NCBI GenBank assembly: GCA_029834535.1
Contig: JAQMWT010000003.1
Location: 62,001-126,000, forward strand
Reading direction: 5' to 3'
Origin: Chrysophaeum taylorii
Taxonomy: Eukaryota > Sar > Pelagophyceae > Pelagomonadales > Pelagomonadaceae
Length of the DNA: 64,000 nucleotides
Shown here: positions 32,308 to 42,999 of the stretch, one piece after another
Layout: the number at the start of each line of letters is the position of its first letter
How positions within the stretch are numbered: the stretch's first letter is position 1
Program-made: the position numbers and the translations under genes
Notes under the pieces: model-generated
What the model saw: only the letters and a program-made list of their open reading frames with translations
Told to the model about the DNA's origin: nothing
Databases searched by the model: none

Positions 32308-32392
32308 GGTATTGGGCACCAGTCCCGGTATCAGCAGAGCCACAGGATTTCCAGACAAGTCAAGCTCACTGATGTTCCTGAACCCAAACAAA

Positions 32393-33520
32393 ATGCCGCC
32401 GAACCAAGAACTCCAAAAGGAGATGCGAGAACAAGAAGCTCGCATAGAAGCTCGCTTAGAAGCTCGGCATAAACAAGAGATGCAAGACCAACAAGCTCGC
32501 TTGATGGCTCAAATAAGCGCCTTGTCCACCCAAGTGCAAGCAACGCAAGCACCACCACCGGCGGTCGCTGCTGCGGCTCCGCCTCCCACTCCGGCTCAAC
32601 GAGATCCCAAGTCTAAGATCAACACCTTTAGTGACCCACCAAGTGCCGTTCTCAAGTCCATGGACTCGGCGCAAGTCACACCCCAAGTGCTTTCGTTTCG
32701 TGTCATGCAATTGTTCGTCGAACATCTGATGCCTGATACAGGTATAACTCAGTACTTCCGACAGGGCTTCTACACGTGGGAATCCGTCCTGCGCGGATCT
32801 AACGATCTCGCTGACGCTCTCCTAAGCCACTGTATCGACGAATACGACAAGGACCCCGACAACCACTCTACCGCCGGGAACACGCCAGATTCCCAAGGCC
32901 GTTACGTCTACTACAAGGGTGTCTACCGCAAGTTCGGCAAACACTTCCTGGACAACGTCTACGAGCCAAAACTACAAGAACTCAAAGACCAATACAGAAA
33001 CCCAAACAATATAACAAAAGGCAAGTTATATCCAATCACTCAACCCCATCTCCAAGGAAAAGAAGCCGACTTCATCGTATATCTCCGCGAGACCGCACAC
33101 CGCCTCTTTCGCCGTTTCCTACATGCCGGTAGCGACTCCGTCAAGCACCCAGCATACGACGAAATCGATGCACTCGGATCCTCCTACCCGATTGAACTCG
33201 AATTTGTGCTTCAAGTTCGCCTAGCACTCGACAAGCATACGGGCCAGAACCACATCCATCATGCGCATTATGTTTACAATGCCTTTCTGGACACGCCGTT
33301 CAACCCATAAATACAGGAGCCTGCTCACTACATCGACTACATGCGCCATGTCCAGCAGCAACTGCGCCAGATAGCAACCGGCGCTTCTCTCCAACTTCCC
33401 GACGACAAGATCCTCGAAGAAATTCACCAAATTCTCCGATTCAAGTACCCCCCAAGCTTGCTTGACTCCCGCGCCCCAACACACATAAAGGGCTTTGCAC
33501 GTCTTGCTAACTGTCTAATA
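32393..33520 (+). pseudogene. Gag region of Copia element 2
   Basis: Homologous along its whole length to the gag region of element 1. It has a coiled coil with Glu/Ala/Arg repeats (IEARLEARHKQEMQDQQARL over two short runs), a Pro/Ala hinge and the helical domain with RVMQLFVEHLMPDTGITQYF and RETAHRLFRRFLHAG. No zinc knuckle is visible. Confidence 0.68.
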
Positions 33521-33529
33521 TGGAAAAAT

Positions 33530-35720
33530 TGTCACCTCAAACGACTTTCACGTCGACGCAGACATGCCAGTCAACCGCAACAAGGAGATCGAGCGGATCA
33601 AAACACTTGCACAGATCCCACCAAAGGCACGACTAGAGCACCCGCTACCAGCTATAAGCGAACAGCAAACACCGGAAGCTAGACAGGAACAAAAAAATGA
33701 GGGCGAGACTCACGAAGACGAGCACGATGATAAACCTAGCGATGACGACGAACACAAGGAACTGGATCCAACTCCCGCTGCTGATTCAAGTCCCGTCAGC
33801 GACGCGACACCTGAACAGGATTTTTTTGTTCCTCAACCGGCCACCTCCGCCGGATGGTAGCATTCCGATGCCCAAACGAAAATATCGCCTAGAGGTTGTT
33901 CTCGATGATTCAGGTTTTACTCCAGTTCTCGTGCATCGCAACCAGAGCGATAGGCTCAAAGCAGATCTCAACGACGAACGTGGATTCCGCATCCCTAAGG
34001 ATCAACTCTACATCGTGAAACGTGTTGACGATGGGAAATTCTTCACCAGACGCATTATCGCCTCAGAGTATGGTCGCAACTGGAAATACCAGCAGGAGCA
34101 ATCCACGGCTCACGCCACAGCCAACATATCCACCACATTGATGTTCCTCATCAGCGTCAGCGCTCTGCACCAGGGCCACGCCGCCAGCATCGCCTCTGCT
34201 CTCAACATTCGAAGAGATGCTAAACCGCCTAATTATGTCCCGAAAGGATGTCTCCTAGCAAGTACCACACAAGACGATGGTATCATGGGCGGCACCGCAC
34301 TGGATTTGCAGAGAGAAACCGACGCGGAGCTCTTGTACGTTGACTTCCTCTGGAAGCCATACCACTCGTCTGTATTGGTTGACCACCTTGATAACGACAA
34401 TTCTGTTCTCGAGACCTACGTGTGCCACGACGAAATGTCACCGGCAGAGTACTATGCGCGTCAATGGAATCAAGAATTCTGTTGTATGGGTTCCTCTCTT
34501 TTGTGGGACATCCCCGCGCATCAACACTACCATCTAGCTTCTCGTCACAGGCATGCCTTCATGCATGATTCTGGCGAACTCGGACACCTCTTCCTATGTC
34601 AAAGTGATCCGAATCAAGATATTCTACAAGAAGTCATGGACTATGACTTGCAGCACATCGATCATGTCGTGTTACAAAATGTGACGGCTGAAGATATTGT
34701 CTATGAGCCTGAAAAGATTGTCGAACTCAAAGGACTCAGCGAAGAAGATAAGTTAAAGCATATCGCTTCGATTCGCAAAGAAATTGAAGGATTGTGCTCC
34801 AATGGTGTCTTCAAGCTCGAGCCTTTACCGCCAGACCGTTCGTCTATCTCGACGAAACTCGTGCTCAAGATCAAGTATTTTGCTGACGGCACTCCAGACC
34901 GCTACAAAGCTCGTCTAGTCGCCCGAGGTTCCTAGGCACGTGTGGGCATTGACTTTTATGCCACATCCTCCCCAACCGCAATGCTCGCTACCAACCGGCT
35001 ACCGCTCGCCATCGCTGTGAAGCACAAGCTCCCGGTCGCGCACGCGGACATTCCTCAGGCATTCATCCAATCGGTACTCGATCGCCCCGTATGGATCGAC
35101 TTTCCTCGTGGAATACGTGTCTTGCCAAATCTTATCCAGCAGACACAGAAGAACCATCCAGAGTCGAAGCTCGCTCTCCGACTCGTCAAGGCTCTCTATG
35201 GCCTCAAACAGCCAGCTTTGTTGTGGAACATCAAACTCGACTCGTTTCTTCGACAACATGAGTTCGAACGCTCACAAGTCGACACTTGCCTCTATATCAA
35301 TTGGGATCGATCTATCAACAGATGGGTTCTACTATCCGTTTCAGTCGATGACCTATTGACCACTGGTACCAACACTGCCAAAATTACATCTCTTCGAACT
35401 GCTCTGGAGAAGGAATATGGCAAAGGTACGTGGCATGACAACATCAGTTCCTTTCTTGGCATCGATGTTCATTACAATGTCTCCGCTGGTCATCTCACTA
35501 TGAATGTAGCAGCGAAGATCAACAAGATGCTTGCTGAGCATAAGCTCAACCTACATAGTCTAGACGTCCCCTATTCGGACATCCTCTTCCAAAAACCTTC
35601 TACTAAATTTCGCTCAGACTTGGCTGCTACCTTCGACGTACTACGCCAAAACTTCCCTTTCTATTGTGGCACCAGCATTCATTTGTCTGTCACATGTCGG
35701 CCGGACATCACCACCTAGTG
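33530..35720 (+). pseudogene. Connection region and reverse transcriptase of Copia element 2
   Basis: An acidic stretch (EGETHEDEHDDKPSDDDEHK) and the RRIIASEYGRNWKYQQ region lead into RT, with GVFKLEPLPPD, LVLKIKYFADGTPDRYKARL, VAHADIPQAFIQSVLDRPVW, KALYGLKQPALLWNIKLDSF, VDDLLTTG and FLGIDVHYN. These are the same landmarks, in the same order, as in element 1. Confidence 0.85.
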
Positions 35721-35739
35721 CAACAAATGCTGCAAAGGG

Positions 35740-36500
35740 ATGCACAACCCCGACCAAACACACCTTCTGCACTTGTATGTTTTACTTCGTTATTTAAAGG
35801 GCACTCCGAATGACTCCCTTGACTATTCATCCGAGAGCCCGTCTATTACCCCCTTTATTCAGCGTCTGATCGCTCACTATCCTGAACTGCATCACCTTCG
35901 TTCACCTATTATTTGTTTTACTGATGCAAGCTTTGCTGATCGTTCTGACCCTCGCTTACGATCCAATTCTGGTGCATGTATATTCGTCTTTGGCAATCTC
36001 GTATTTTGGTCTAGCAAACGCCAGACTCTCACTGCCAAGAGCACCATGGAAGCTGAACTCATCGCCGCCAGCGCATCCGCTGATGAATGTCACTGGTTCT
36101 ACAAGCTCTTCTCCTCCCAACCCTAACTGTTTTCGTGTGATCAAGCTCACGCTACCCCATTGCTTATTGACAACGCTAGCGCCCTACATGTCGCCAATCA
36201 TCCTAAAGTCAGTGCTCCTTCTCGTCATATCAACTTACGGGAATTTCGCATTCGTGACTACCAAGGTAGTTCGATCCTTAGACCTCTCTGGTGTCCTACT
36301 CTCTACCAGGTCGCTGATCATTATTCGAAGCTCCTTCCACGCAACTTGTTCCACAAGTTCAAAAACGCCTACGGTGTTCACTCCACTTCATCCTTTCCAC
36401 CATCACATCAAGTTACTCTTTCGGCTACTCTTCCACCGTACGACTCTGTCCAGAACACTCTCTACATTCTTTTCGACGGTAAGACGCTTCCTGCTTAGTT
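35740..36500 (+). pseudogene. RNase H of Copia element 2
   Basis: ICFTDASFADRSDPRLRSNS, GACIFVFGNLVFWSSKRQTL and STMEAELIAASASADECHWF are clear Copia RNase H landmarks (catalytic D, E positions included). The LIDNASALHVANHPKVSAPS...HINLREFRIRD tail and VADHYSKLLPRNLFHKF follow. Confidence 0.85.
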
Positions 36501-36540
36501 TGATCCAGATTTCGCTCCCCGCGTTCAATCTGTGAGGGCG

Positions 36541-36735
36541 TAGAGATAGAAAATCTGAACTAGGGTTAGTACCCCCTATTATAGGGTTAGTTCACTTAAC
36601 TTTGCCACCTTTGATTTAAGAAAACGCTGTGTTATTCACACCGGCTGTCCTCGATTAAGAGACAGATTCGAGGACAGACTACCGCTGTTCTCACGCTCTG
36701 CTGAAAGGTAACACAGTTGTGATTACTGTTCTCTA
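36541..36735 (+). repeat. 3' LTR of Copia element 2
   Basis: 195 bp, same ends. Preceded by TTCAATCTGTGAGGGCG, the likely polypurine-tract zone shared with element 1. Confidence 0.88.
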
Positions 36736-39013
36736 GATTTTGGGAATTTAACGATATGCAAGGGATCAGCGTAACGTCCGAAATTGATGACGTGTTAAGA
36801 AACGCAAGTACCAGCGTATCCAGGTGCTGTCATAATAGGCAGGTTATACTCATTAGACAACTTGTGAATAGTGGAGTAGCATGCATGAGTAGAGCTTTAA
36901 CCGAAAGCATATCGCGCAAGAAAAGTCGGCATTTGCTCGGAGGGTGTAACAACCAAGGTAAATCCGGTATTTACTAGCCTTGGAAGTAACATAGGAGGTT
37001 CAGTGCCATCATCTTGCTCTTCACCATGTTGAGTATTATTCTGTGGCTCATCAGCTTTAGGAGGAGCTTCCAGAGTTTGAGGGCGGACAATAGTACTCTG
37101 AGCTTTAGCATTTGTGTGTTGCATAATGGTTGCGGGATGTTGTCGATTTCCTCGTCTTTAATAAAAAGAAGGGTATGGGCATCTTTTCCGTTTCAGCGGT
37201 TCCCCTCTGCTCCGCATCACTGGGGGGCGCTGTAGGAGCAGGTGTAATTACTTCATCCTTGTCTTCTGAGAAATGGGTTGATGTATCGGAATCGAGAAAA
37301 TCGGAAATGACATTAGACATGGACTCGACACGTGACAAATAGAGTTGAACTTGTGTTACTTCATCAGGCTCAAGGGATTGAGTAGAAGCCTGGGAAGCAG
37401 TAGTCCATAGAGTACTGAGAAGAGCTTTCATCTCTTCCTGTACATTCTTAACATCGGTGGAAGGATTGGGATTCGCGTCCTGTAATTTAGCGAATAGATG
37501 GCGAAAGCGCTCGACCTGATAATTAGCTCTGTCCATCAGAGACATATTGGCGCGTGCTCCACGGTTTGTAGTCTGTGAGTAGACGGGCCGGTCGAAGCTG
37601 GTGCCGTTTTAAACATTGTAATTCGAGGGAGGACGATAGTAAGACGTATATATAGGCGAGATTATCGAAGCTTTATCTTTAGCGTTGCGCAACTTACGAG
37701 CATTGAAGCCAGATTTGCCTGCAACTGTAGCTAGCAATGAATATGTGGTATTCAGATTGTCGTGCGACTCCTGAGTGGTATCCATTAGTAACACCTTCGG
37801 GGGTCTCTATGAAGTAGTTCCAGGGACGTAGGGAATCCAAGAAGCTGGTTTGTCCAAACGACGATTAGTCGTGAATTTCGTTTCATTATAAATCTTCAAC
37901 AGGAACTCAAGCAAAGGGCGCACGTCAGTTGGATCCACCAATTTTTGCAGAGCAGGATCCCGAGTGGAGTCGCCGCTTGAGCGCATTTCGTATAGTTTAC
38001 ACAACCCCATACGAGATTGAGAATATCGCTCGTGGTCGGAGGGGTTGGCATAGAGCTTATACATCTCCTCATGCGCCGTAAGTGCGATGATAAAATCACT
38101 AAATTGAATCTTTGCTTCCTCCTTGTTCAATTGATTAGCCTGAGTTTGAAAGGCAAGCAATTTTCAACAAACACGTGAACATACCAGTTAACGTTAAGCG
38201 ACATACGATTAAATTGAGACTGAAGTTCAGACACGTCCGTACAGGACACGGTTTCTAATAGTGATAAGATAAAAGCACAATCGCTATGGTTTTGTTGGGA
38301 TACGCGCTTAGCGCATAGATCTGTTTGAGTTGTGCCCAAATGGCAATGGCTGGCTTACCAGCCGATTCTAGATCAAAGAACGTGTAGAGGGAACTTGCGT
38401 ATGTCTCCGAATACTTTTGCCAGTCGGCTTTAGAAAGACCTGTGAAAGTTATATTGGTTTGAGACGAATCATACGCAATTGATTTGGGGAGTTGGGTATC
38501 TAAACGGTTTAGGGCACGTTCCACGTCCGCATTTAATTCGGGACGAACACTATTGAAGGATGCTCGGAAGTAAAGGCGCTCAAGCTCGTTGCGTTCATCG
38601 ACAGTTAGGTGATGACTGCTATTACAATGCCAAGTCTTAATATGCTCGGGCAGTGCACCTTCATCTGGAAGATGGTGTGCTTGAACTTGTTGAGCTTCCC
38701 AGCGAGCGAAAATAGCTTCGACCTCTTCATCAAAGATGATATTATAATCGGGAGCATTTCTTGTGAACGCCTCGTACGAGTCGTACAGGAAGAGCGCGTC
38801 CGCGAAGGAAAAGGTCACGTGCCTACGAAGCATTTCAAGCTGCAAACTTACTTTGATTGAATTATCTTGGAAACGTAGACCATCATTTAATTTATCGACT
38901 AGAACTTGCTCTTGTTTAAGAATGTCCGTCGTAGAGACGGGCTTGGACTTAGACATAATTGTGAACTTGTGCAGGAATTAGACTGGGGAATGTGTGTGTG
39001 GGACCTATGAAGA
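36736..39013 (-). mobile_element. Element E, gag end
   Basis: Reading leftward from an ATG at 38956 (MSKSKPVSTTDILKQEQ), a mostly helical protein-like region extends to about 37800. It holds FSFADALFLYDSYEAFTRNA, RLYFRASFNSVRPELNADVE and HEEMYKLYANPSDHERYSQ. A Ser/Pro/acidic stretch follows (ISDFLDSDTSTHFSEDKDEV, about 37200-37330). Helical content and the position at the 5' end of an element whose pol lies downstream suggest gag. The 5' LTR boundary may be near 39013, where the minus strand reads CAATCCTCTA, but its start was not found. Broken in several places. Confidence 0.5.
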
Positions 39014-40262
39014 TAGGCTAGAGGATTGATAAACAAAAGTCGACTCATAGGTGCGGAGTATTCCGCTAGGCAGTGGTTAGGTCACTGAGAGACCATCCCG
39101 TCTCACCGCGTGAGTCTGGCAAGGTAGGTTTCGGGGAACCCAGGCAGTGGTCCCCCTAGCCTCGGCACGCGACAGACGATACATAGCAACACATCCGTGT
39201 AACATGTAATTACTACGTACCTGCGGGGCGCGCTAGACCATGATGATGAGCGGGAGCACAGATCAGAGGACTAATTGACTGTGCATAGAGGAAGAAGGAG
39301 GGTAAGGAAGAGATCGCGTTCTCGACGCACGGAATAAGGGTAGGAGTGAGCAGGTTTTTCTGCACCCCCTCGAGATGTCTTGTAGTGGAGGCACATGACA
39401 TCTCTTGAGAAATGTGGTGGAGGACGAGATCAGGATATACAAGAGGTGCACCTTCAGAGGTCACATAATGTGGCACAACAGGTTCATTCGCAGACAGATG
39501 TTAAGGCTTGGACTTGGTGATAACACTCTGAATGCTTTTAGCAAGGGGGACTTTGAAGGAGGAAGTGAGCGTGAATGTAAGGCAGATGTCAATGATAAAG
39601 GCGAGGAGATTGCTTGGTCCTCTTGGACATCACATATAGCGGGAACGTCATCATCTTCAGGTTCAGAAGGATGATTGATTCTCTTTGCAGAGCAATGGTT
39701 GAAGGATGATTGATGCTCTTTGCAGAGCAATGTTGAGGTATGATCCTGTGGGTAAGAGCGTGCAATTGATGCAAGATTTGTGGGATAAGGCTGCTCAATT
39801 GCAATTCATCGAGGTTATTCTCGAGGGACTGTGGGATGGTGAAAGTATATTGGAGGGACTCAGTTTGTTGTAAGGCAGGATGATGAGCCGTGCGGATTAA
39901 TTCGTTTCGGAGTTGACTGAGAGTATCAGCAGGCATGCCAAACACTACGTCGTGCTGGTCATTCAGAGCGAGAGTGTGTCTGTTGAGTAACTCGCGCACC
40001 TTGAATAGGGTTACCAGCAGAATATTGGTATTGGTAGTGGCTGGAAATAGCCGATTCCCCATGTCACGGGGGTTTGTGACAGCAGTGGTTAAATCAGACC
40101 GCAAAGCGGCATTCTCGGTAGTTAAGAGTGGAGGCGTTGGTCCATTTGCCCATATGAAGTTTGTCCAGAGAGCCACAGCTACACTATAATGTGTACGACA
40201 CTGGAGTTCTTCGCACATCTTTTCACACTCCTACTTGAAGGTTTTCTCTCCGTAATACGGCA
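39014..40262 (-). other. Leader/LTR zone of element E and an unidentified coding-like fragment
   Basis: 39014-39240 is probably LTR or leader of E (no repeat partner found). 39589-40218 is a 209-codon minus-strand frame (TTENAALRSDLTTAV, NRHTLALNDQHDVVFGMPAD, LSSLIPQILHQLHALTH) of helical, gag-like character. An acidic stretch (EPEDDDVPAICDVQEDQ) follows it leftward. A 37-bp direct repeat (GATTGAT.CTCTTTGCAGAGCAATG) lies at 39672-39732. I cannot assign a family. It may be the gag of another LTR element resembling B. Confidence 0.35.
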
Positions 40263-41211
40263 TTCCAGACAGTGATCCTCCAAGCCGTCTACGGCGACCT
40301 CGCAGACTGTTTCCACGACCCGCGGCGGCTCTTTCAGCGCGCCATTCTCACGCCCCGTCGAAACGATGCTGTTGATGCTGACAACGCGCGCATGACCGCG
40401 GCCTTTTTTTCCCGGAGACGAGGCGTCGGAGTTCTTTTCGGCCGACTAGGTTGGGTCGGAAGACGACGCCTCGCTCTTTACAGTCGAGTTTTCAACTCCC
40501 TGACAACCAACGGCATGCTGACTTTGATCTCGAGCTTAAAGTCTTCGCAACCTCGACCCGTCGTACGGCCACTGCAACGGCACCCGATACATCATCGATA
40601 GTGTCGTGTCACCGAGGCTCCTCCAACCTGTATCCCTCAAGCCCCACCGACGCCAAACGATCAACAAGAGCCAGAGGCAGACGATCCACAAGGTCGGCGT
40701 CCTCTTGCCCAAGACCGTCTTCTGCCACGTCCAGCTCTACGTGGCTCACTGTCGATCGGCAACCCCGAGGATATGCTCTTCTGAGTCGACGACTCCACCC
40801 TACCCCACACGTGCTGCGCAATACCGACAAGCCCCCTCCCGGCGTCTACACGCGTACTGTAGGTGAGCTTACTGGGCCAGGTGAACTTACTGGAACCAGG
40901 TGAACTTACTAGGGTTAGAGATTGGGACAATGCGAACTTAGTGACCAGGTGAACTTACTGGGACCAAGTGAGCTTACTGGGGTTTTTAGAGTAAACTCGA
41001 AGGTTAGCAGCGTGTGCGGATCAAAGCAGCTTATATTGGCGGGGGTGAGAGCGACGAGTTCAAAGGAGAGTGGGGTGAGTGGACGTGAGCACGAGTGGGT
41101 TTACGCCGAATTTACTGGGGTTAGAGATTGGGACTAGGTGAACTTAACGGGATTAGGTGAACTTACTGGGGTTAAAGATTGGGACTAGGTGAACTTACTG
41201 GCCTGCACTTG
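40263..41211 (+). mobile_element. Helicase-bearing Helitron-like remnant H4
   Basis: It lacks the TCCTTACTACTAATCG start seen in H1-H3 and begins inside the helicase part at LQAVYGDLADCFHDPRR. ILTPRRNDAVDADNARM lies at about 40340-40395. The motif V region at 40650-40730 reads RQTINKSQRQTIHKVGVLL, with R in place of the G of the QGQT motif. The conserved 150-bp block, the GAACTTACTGG array (40860-41200) and the end CCTGCACTTG before a T at 41212 follow. 5'-truncated and dead. Confidence 0.66.
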
Positions 41212-41353
41212 TCTTCATCTATTTTCTTCTTTCTCTTCTTTTCTCTTCTTATCTCTTCTTTTTTTTTATTCTATTTTTCTTCTTTTCTTTCGGTGGAGAA
41301 CGCGAATATACTAAAAAAGGGCGCGGTTGCTGTGTGTGGCTAGGAAACCAACG
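41212..41353 (+). other. Pyrimidine-rich tract next to D1
   Basis: 41212-41300 is nearly all T and C (TCTTC/TTTTC blocks). It is followed by 50 bp of unremarkable sequence ending CAACG, the probable target duplication of D1. Confidence 0.6.
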
Positions 41354-41449
41354 TGTGAGGAAGCTATGGCACTTACCCCTGCACCACGTATCCAGTATCC
41401 CTACGTCATCCCCTTATCGCTAGTGTAACGCCCCATTCCAGTTGTTACA
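41354..41449 (+). repeat. 5' LTR of D1
   Basis: 96 bp, TGTGAGGAAGCTATGG...CAGTTGTTACA. TGGTAAGCAGGTG follows, the primer-binding zone shared with D2 (TGGTAGCAGGTG). Confidence 0.85.
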
Positions 41450-41549
41450 TGGTAAGCAGGTGCTCGTCGACGACGGCCTGAGCTTGCTTCGTGGCGACTT
41501 CTTCTCGGCTTCAGTTCATTGCTACGTGTTCGGTTCGTTGTCGTCTAAC

Positions 41550-42350
41550 ATGTCCTCGATCAAAATTCAAGCTAGCAATAATTCGCAAACACTTGATATT
41601 CGCAAACACTTGATGCCTTCAGCGGTGAGCGACATTTTTTTTTTCCACCAATGGACACGTCGTCTTGAGAACATGATCATCTCCACCGGCGATCACATTA
41701 TCTTGACCAACGATACTTGGACTAGCATCTCAGCATCTCGATGCTCTGAAGAAGAATTTCCCAGCATCTTGCTGCTCTGAAGAAGAATTTCGCGTCAAGC
41801 AACAGCGTTGATATCCGTGAAAACCGCGACATGAACTTCACGCGGCTTTACAAGCGCATTACCGATGTCTACATGGGCCACGGGGACCGCGTAGCTCCAT
41901 CCGTTATTGCTTCACTGCATTCACTGGTGTGCAACAATATTGAGGATCTTGCGAGCTTCCTCAACAAGTTCATCACCGGAGTTCAAGTTGCCCGGCATTG
42001 TACCTGATCCGACGCACCCTCGAGTGTGTCCTCGCATTTTACTACGTGCATCGTGCTTCACGACTTACTGGCTTTGTTTTATCGTCTCGCGTTTCGTACC
42101 GACGACTGTGGTTGTACCCTTGAGAAGTTCAACCACAAACAATTTAGATGGCATGCACAACCACTACCGTCGCGCTATCCGCCGCGTCGTCAGCCACAAC
42201 CCCGACTTCAGACTCTTCCAACTGACCTACCCTAGACGCTCCGCTTTCCCAACAACCTGGCTCTACTCGATTCCGACGCACTACCCAATGTCATTTTGGC
42301 GGCTGCAAGGATCGCTTTAAGAGGGACTGTCGCAAGTTTCAAAGTTCCTA
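41550..42350 (+). pseudogene. Gag remains of D1
   Basis: MSSIKIQASNNSQTLD, FFHQWTRRLENMIISTGDHI, DTWTSISAS and NFTRLYKRITDVYMGHGD correspond piece by piece to the D2 gag (SSIEIKDSKLSQKLD, FHQWTRRLENMIISTGDRI). Typical Copia gag (UBN2/DUF4219-like) features, heavily eroded. Confidence 0.7.
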
Positions 42351-42759
42351 GCTATTCCACGACAACGCCCGACCCACCATCGCCGTTCTTCTCAACAGCG
42401 CAACACTTCCAATGACTCCAAAAACACCCAACAACACCAACCCACCAAAACCACCACCACTAACACTACCTATTCTGCTCCTCTGCCTACTCCAACCTTG
42501 ACTGATTATAGTCCCACTCCGCCGCTTTTCTTAATACCACCATCTATTACACCCCCTTCGCCGCCTTAAACGGCCACACCCAACGTTTCACATCCCCCTC
42601 CCGATACTCTGCCTTATATATTTGCGCCTTTCTGCCAATCAAGATAATTCCAAGTCAGCGTGTGTACCGCCGATTGTCTGACGCAAGCACATCAACAACC
42701 CCATCCCACGGAAGCCCCTCGTTGTGGATTTTTTTTGTTTAGCTCCCATTGCACAGGCG

Positions 42760-42990
42760 CCCTTCGTTCTGTATTTTCCGCTATTCGTTGCTCAACCCCT
42801 CGTTCTGTATTTTCACCTCGTCGTTGCTCCTCTCCTCGTTCTGTATTTTCATCTAGTCGTTGCTCCCCTCCTCGTTCTGTATTTTGCCTATTCGTTGATC
42901 CATTCCTCGTTCTATATTTTCAGCTATTCGTCGATCCACTCCCCGTTGTGCATTTTCACCTATTCGCTGATCCACTCCTCGTTGTGCTTG
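42760..42990 (+). repeat. Minisatellite inside D1
   Basis: About five imperfect units of 44 bp containing CTCGTTCTGTATTTTC and (T/A)TTCGTTG.TCC. It has no counterpart in D2, so it expanded in this copy or entered with foreign sequence. Confidence 0.75.
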
Positions 42991-42999
42991 TCGGTTTTG

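Larger units (their letters stand above)
32113..36735 (+). mobile_element. Copia-type LTR retrotransposon 2, shorter relative of element 1
   Basis: 4623 bp with 195-bp LTRs. Parts seen: gag (32393-33520), the family-specific connection region and reverse transcriptase (33530-35720), and RNase H (35740-36500). The parts corresponding to protease, methyltransferase, jelly-roll-like domain and integrase of element 1 are absent, so the copy was non-autonomous. The LTRs differ at about 9 of 195 positions (about 95% identity), somewhat older than element 1. It lies in element E. The flanking 5-mers AATTC and GATTT are at best a decayed duplication. About ten breaks. Confidence 0.85.

Noticed and set aside
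32105-36745. A convincing 5-bp target duplication around Copia element 2
   Set aside because: The flanks AATTC and GATTT agree at only three of five positions; compatible with decay but not evidence.
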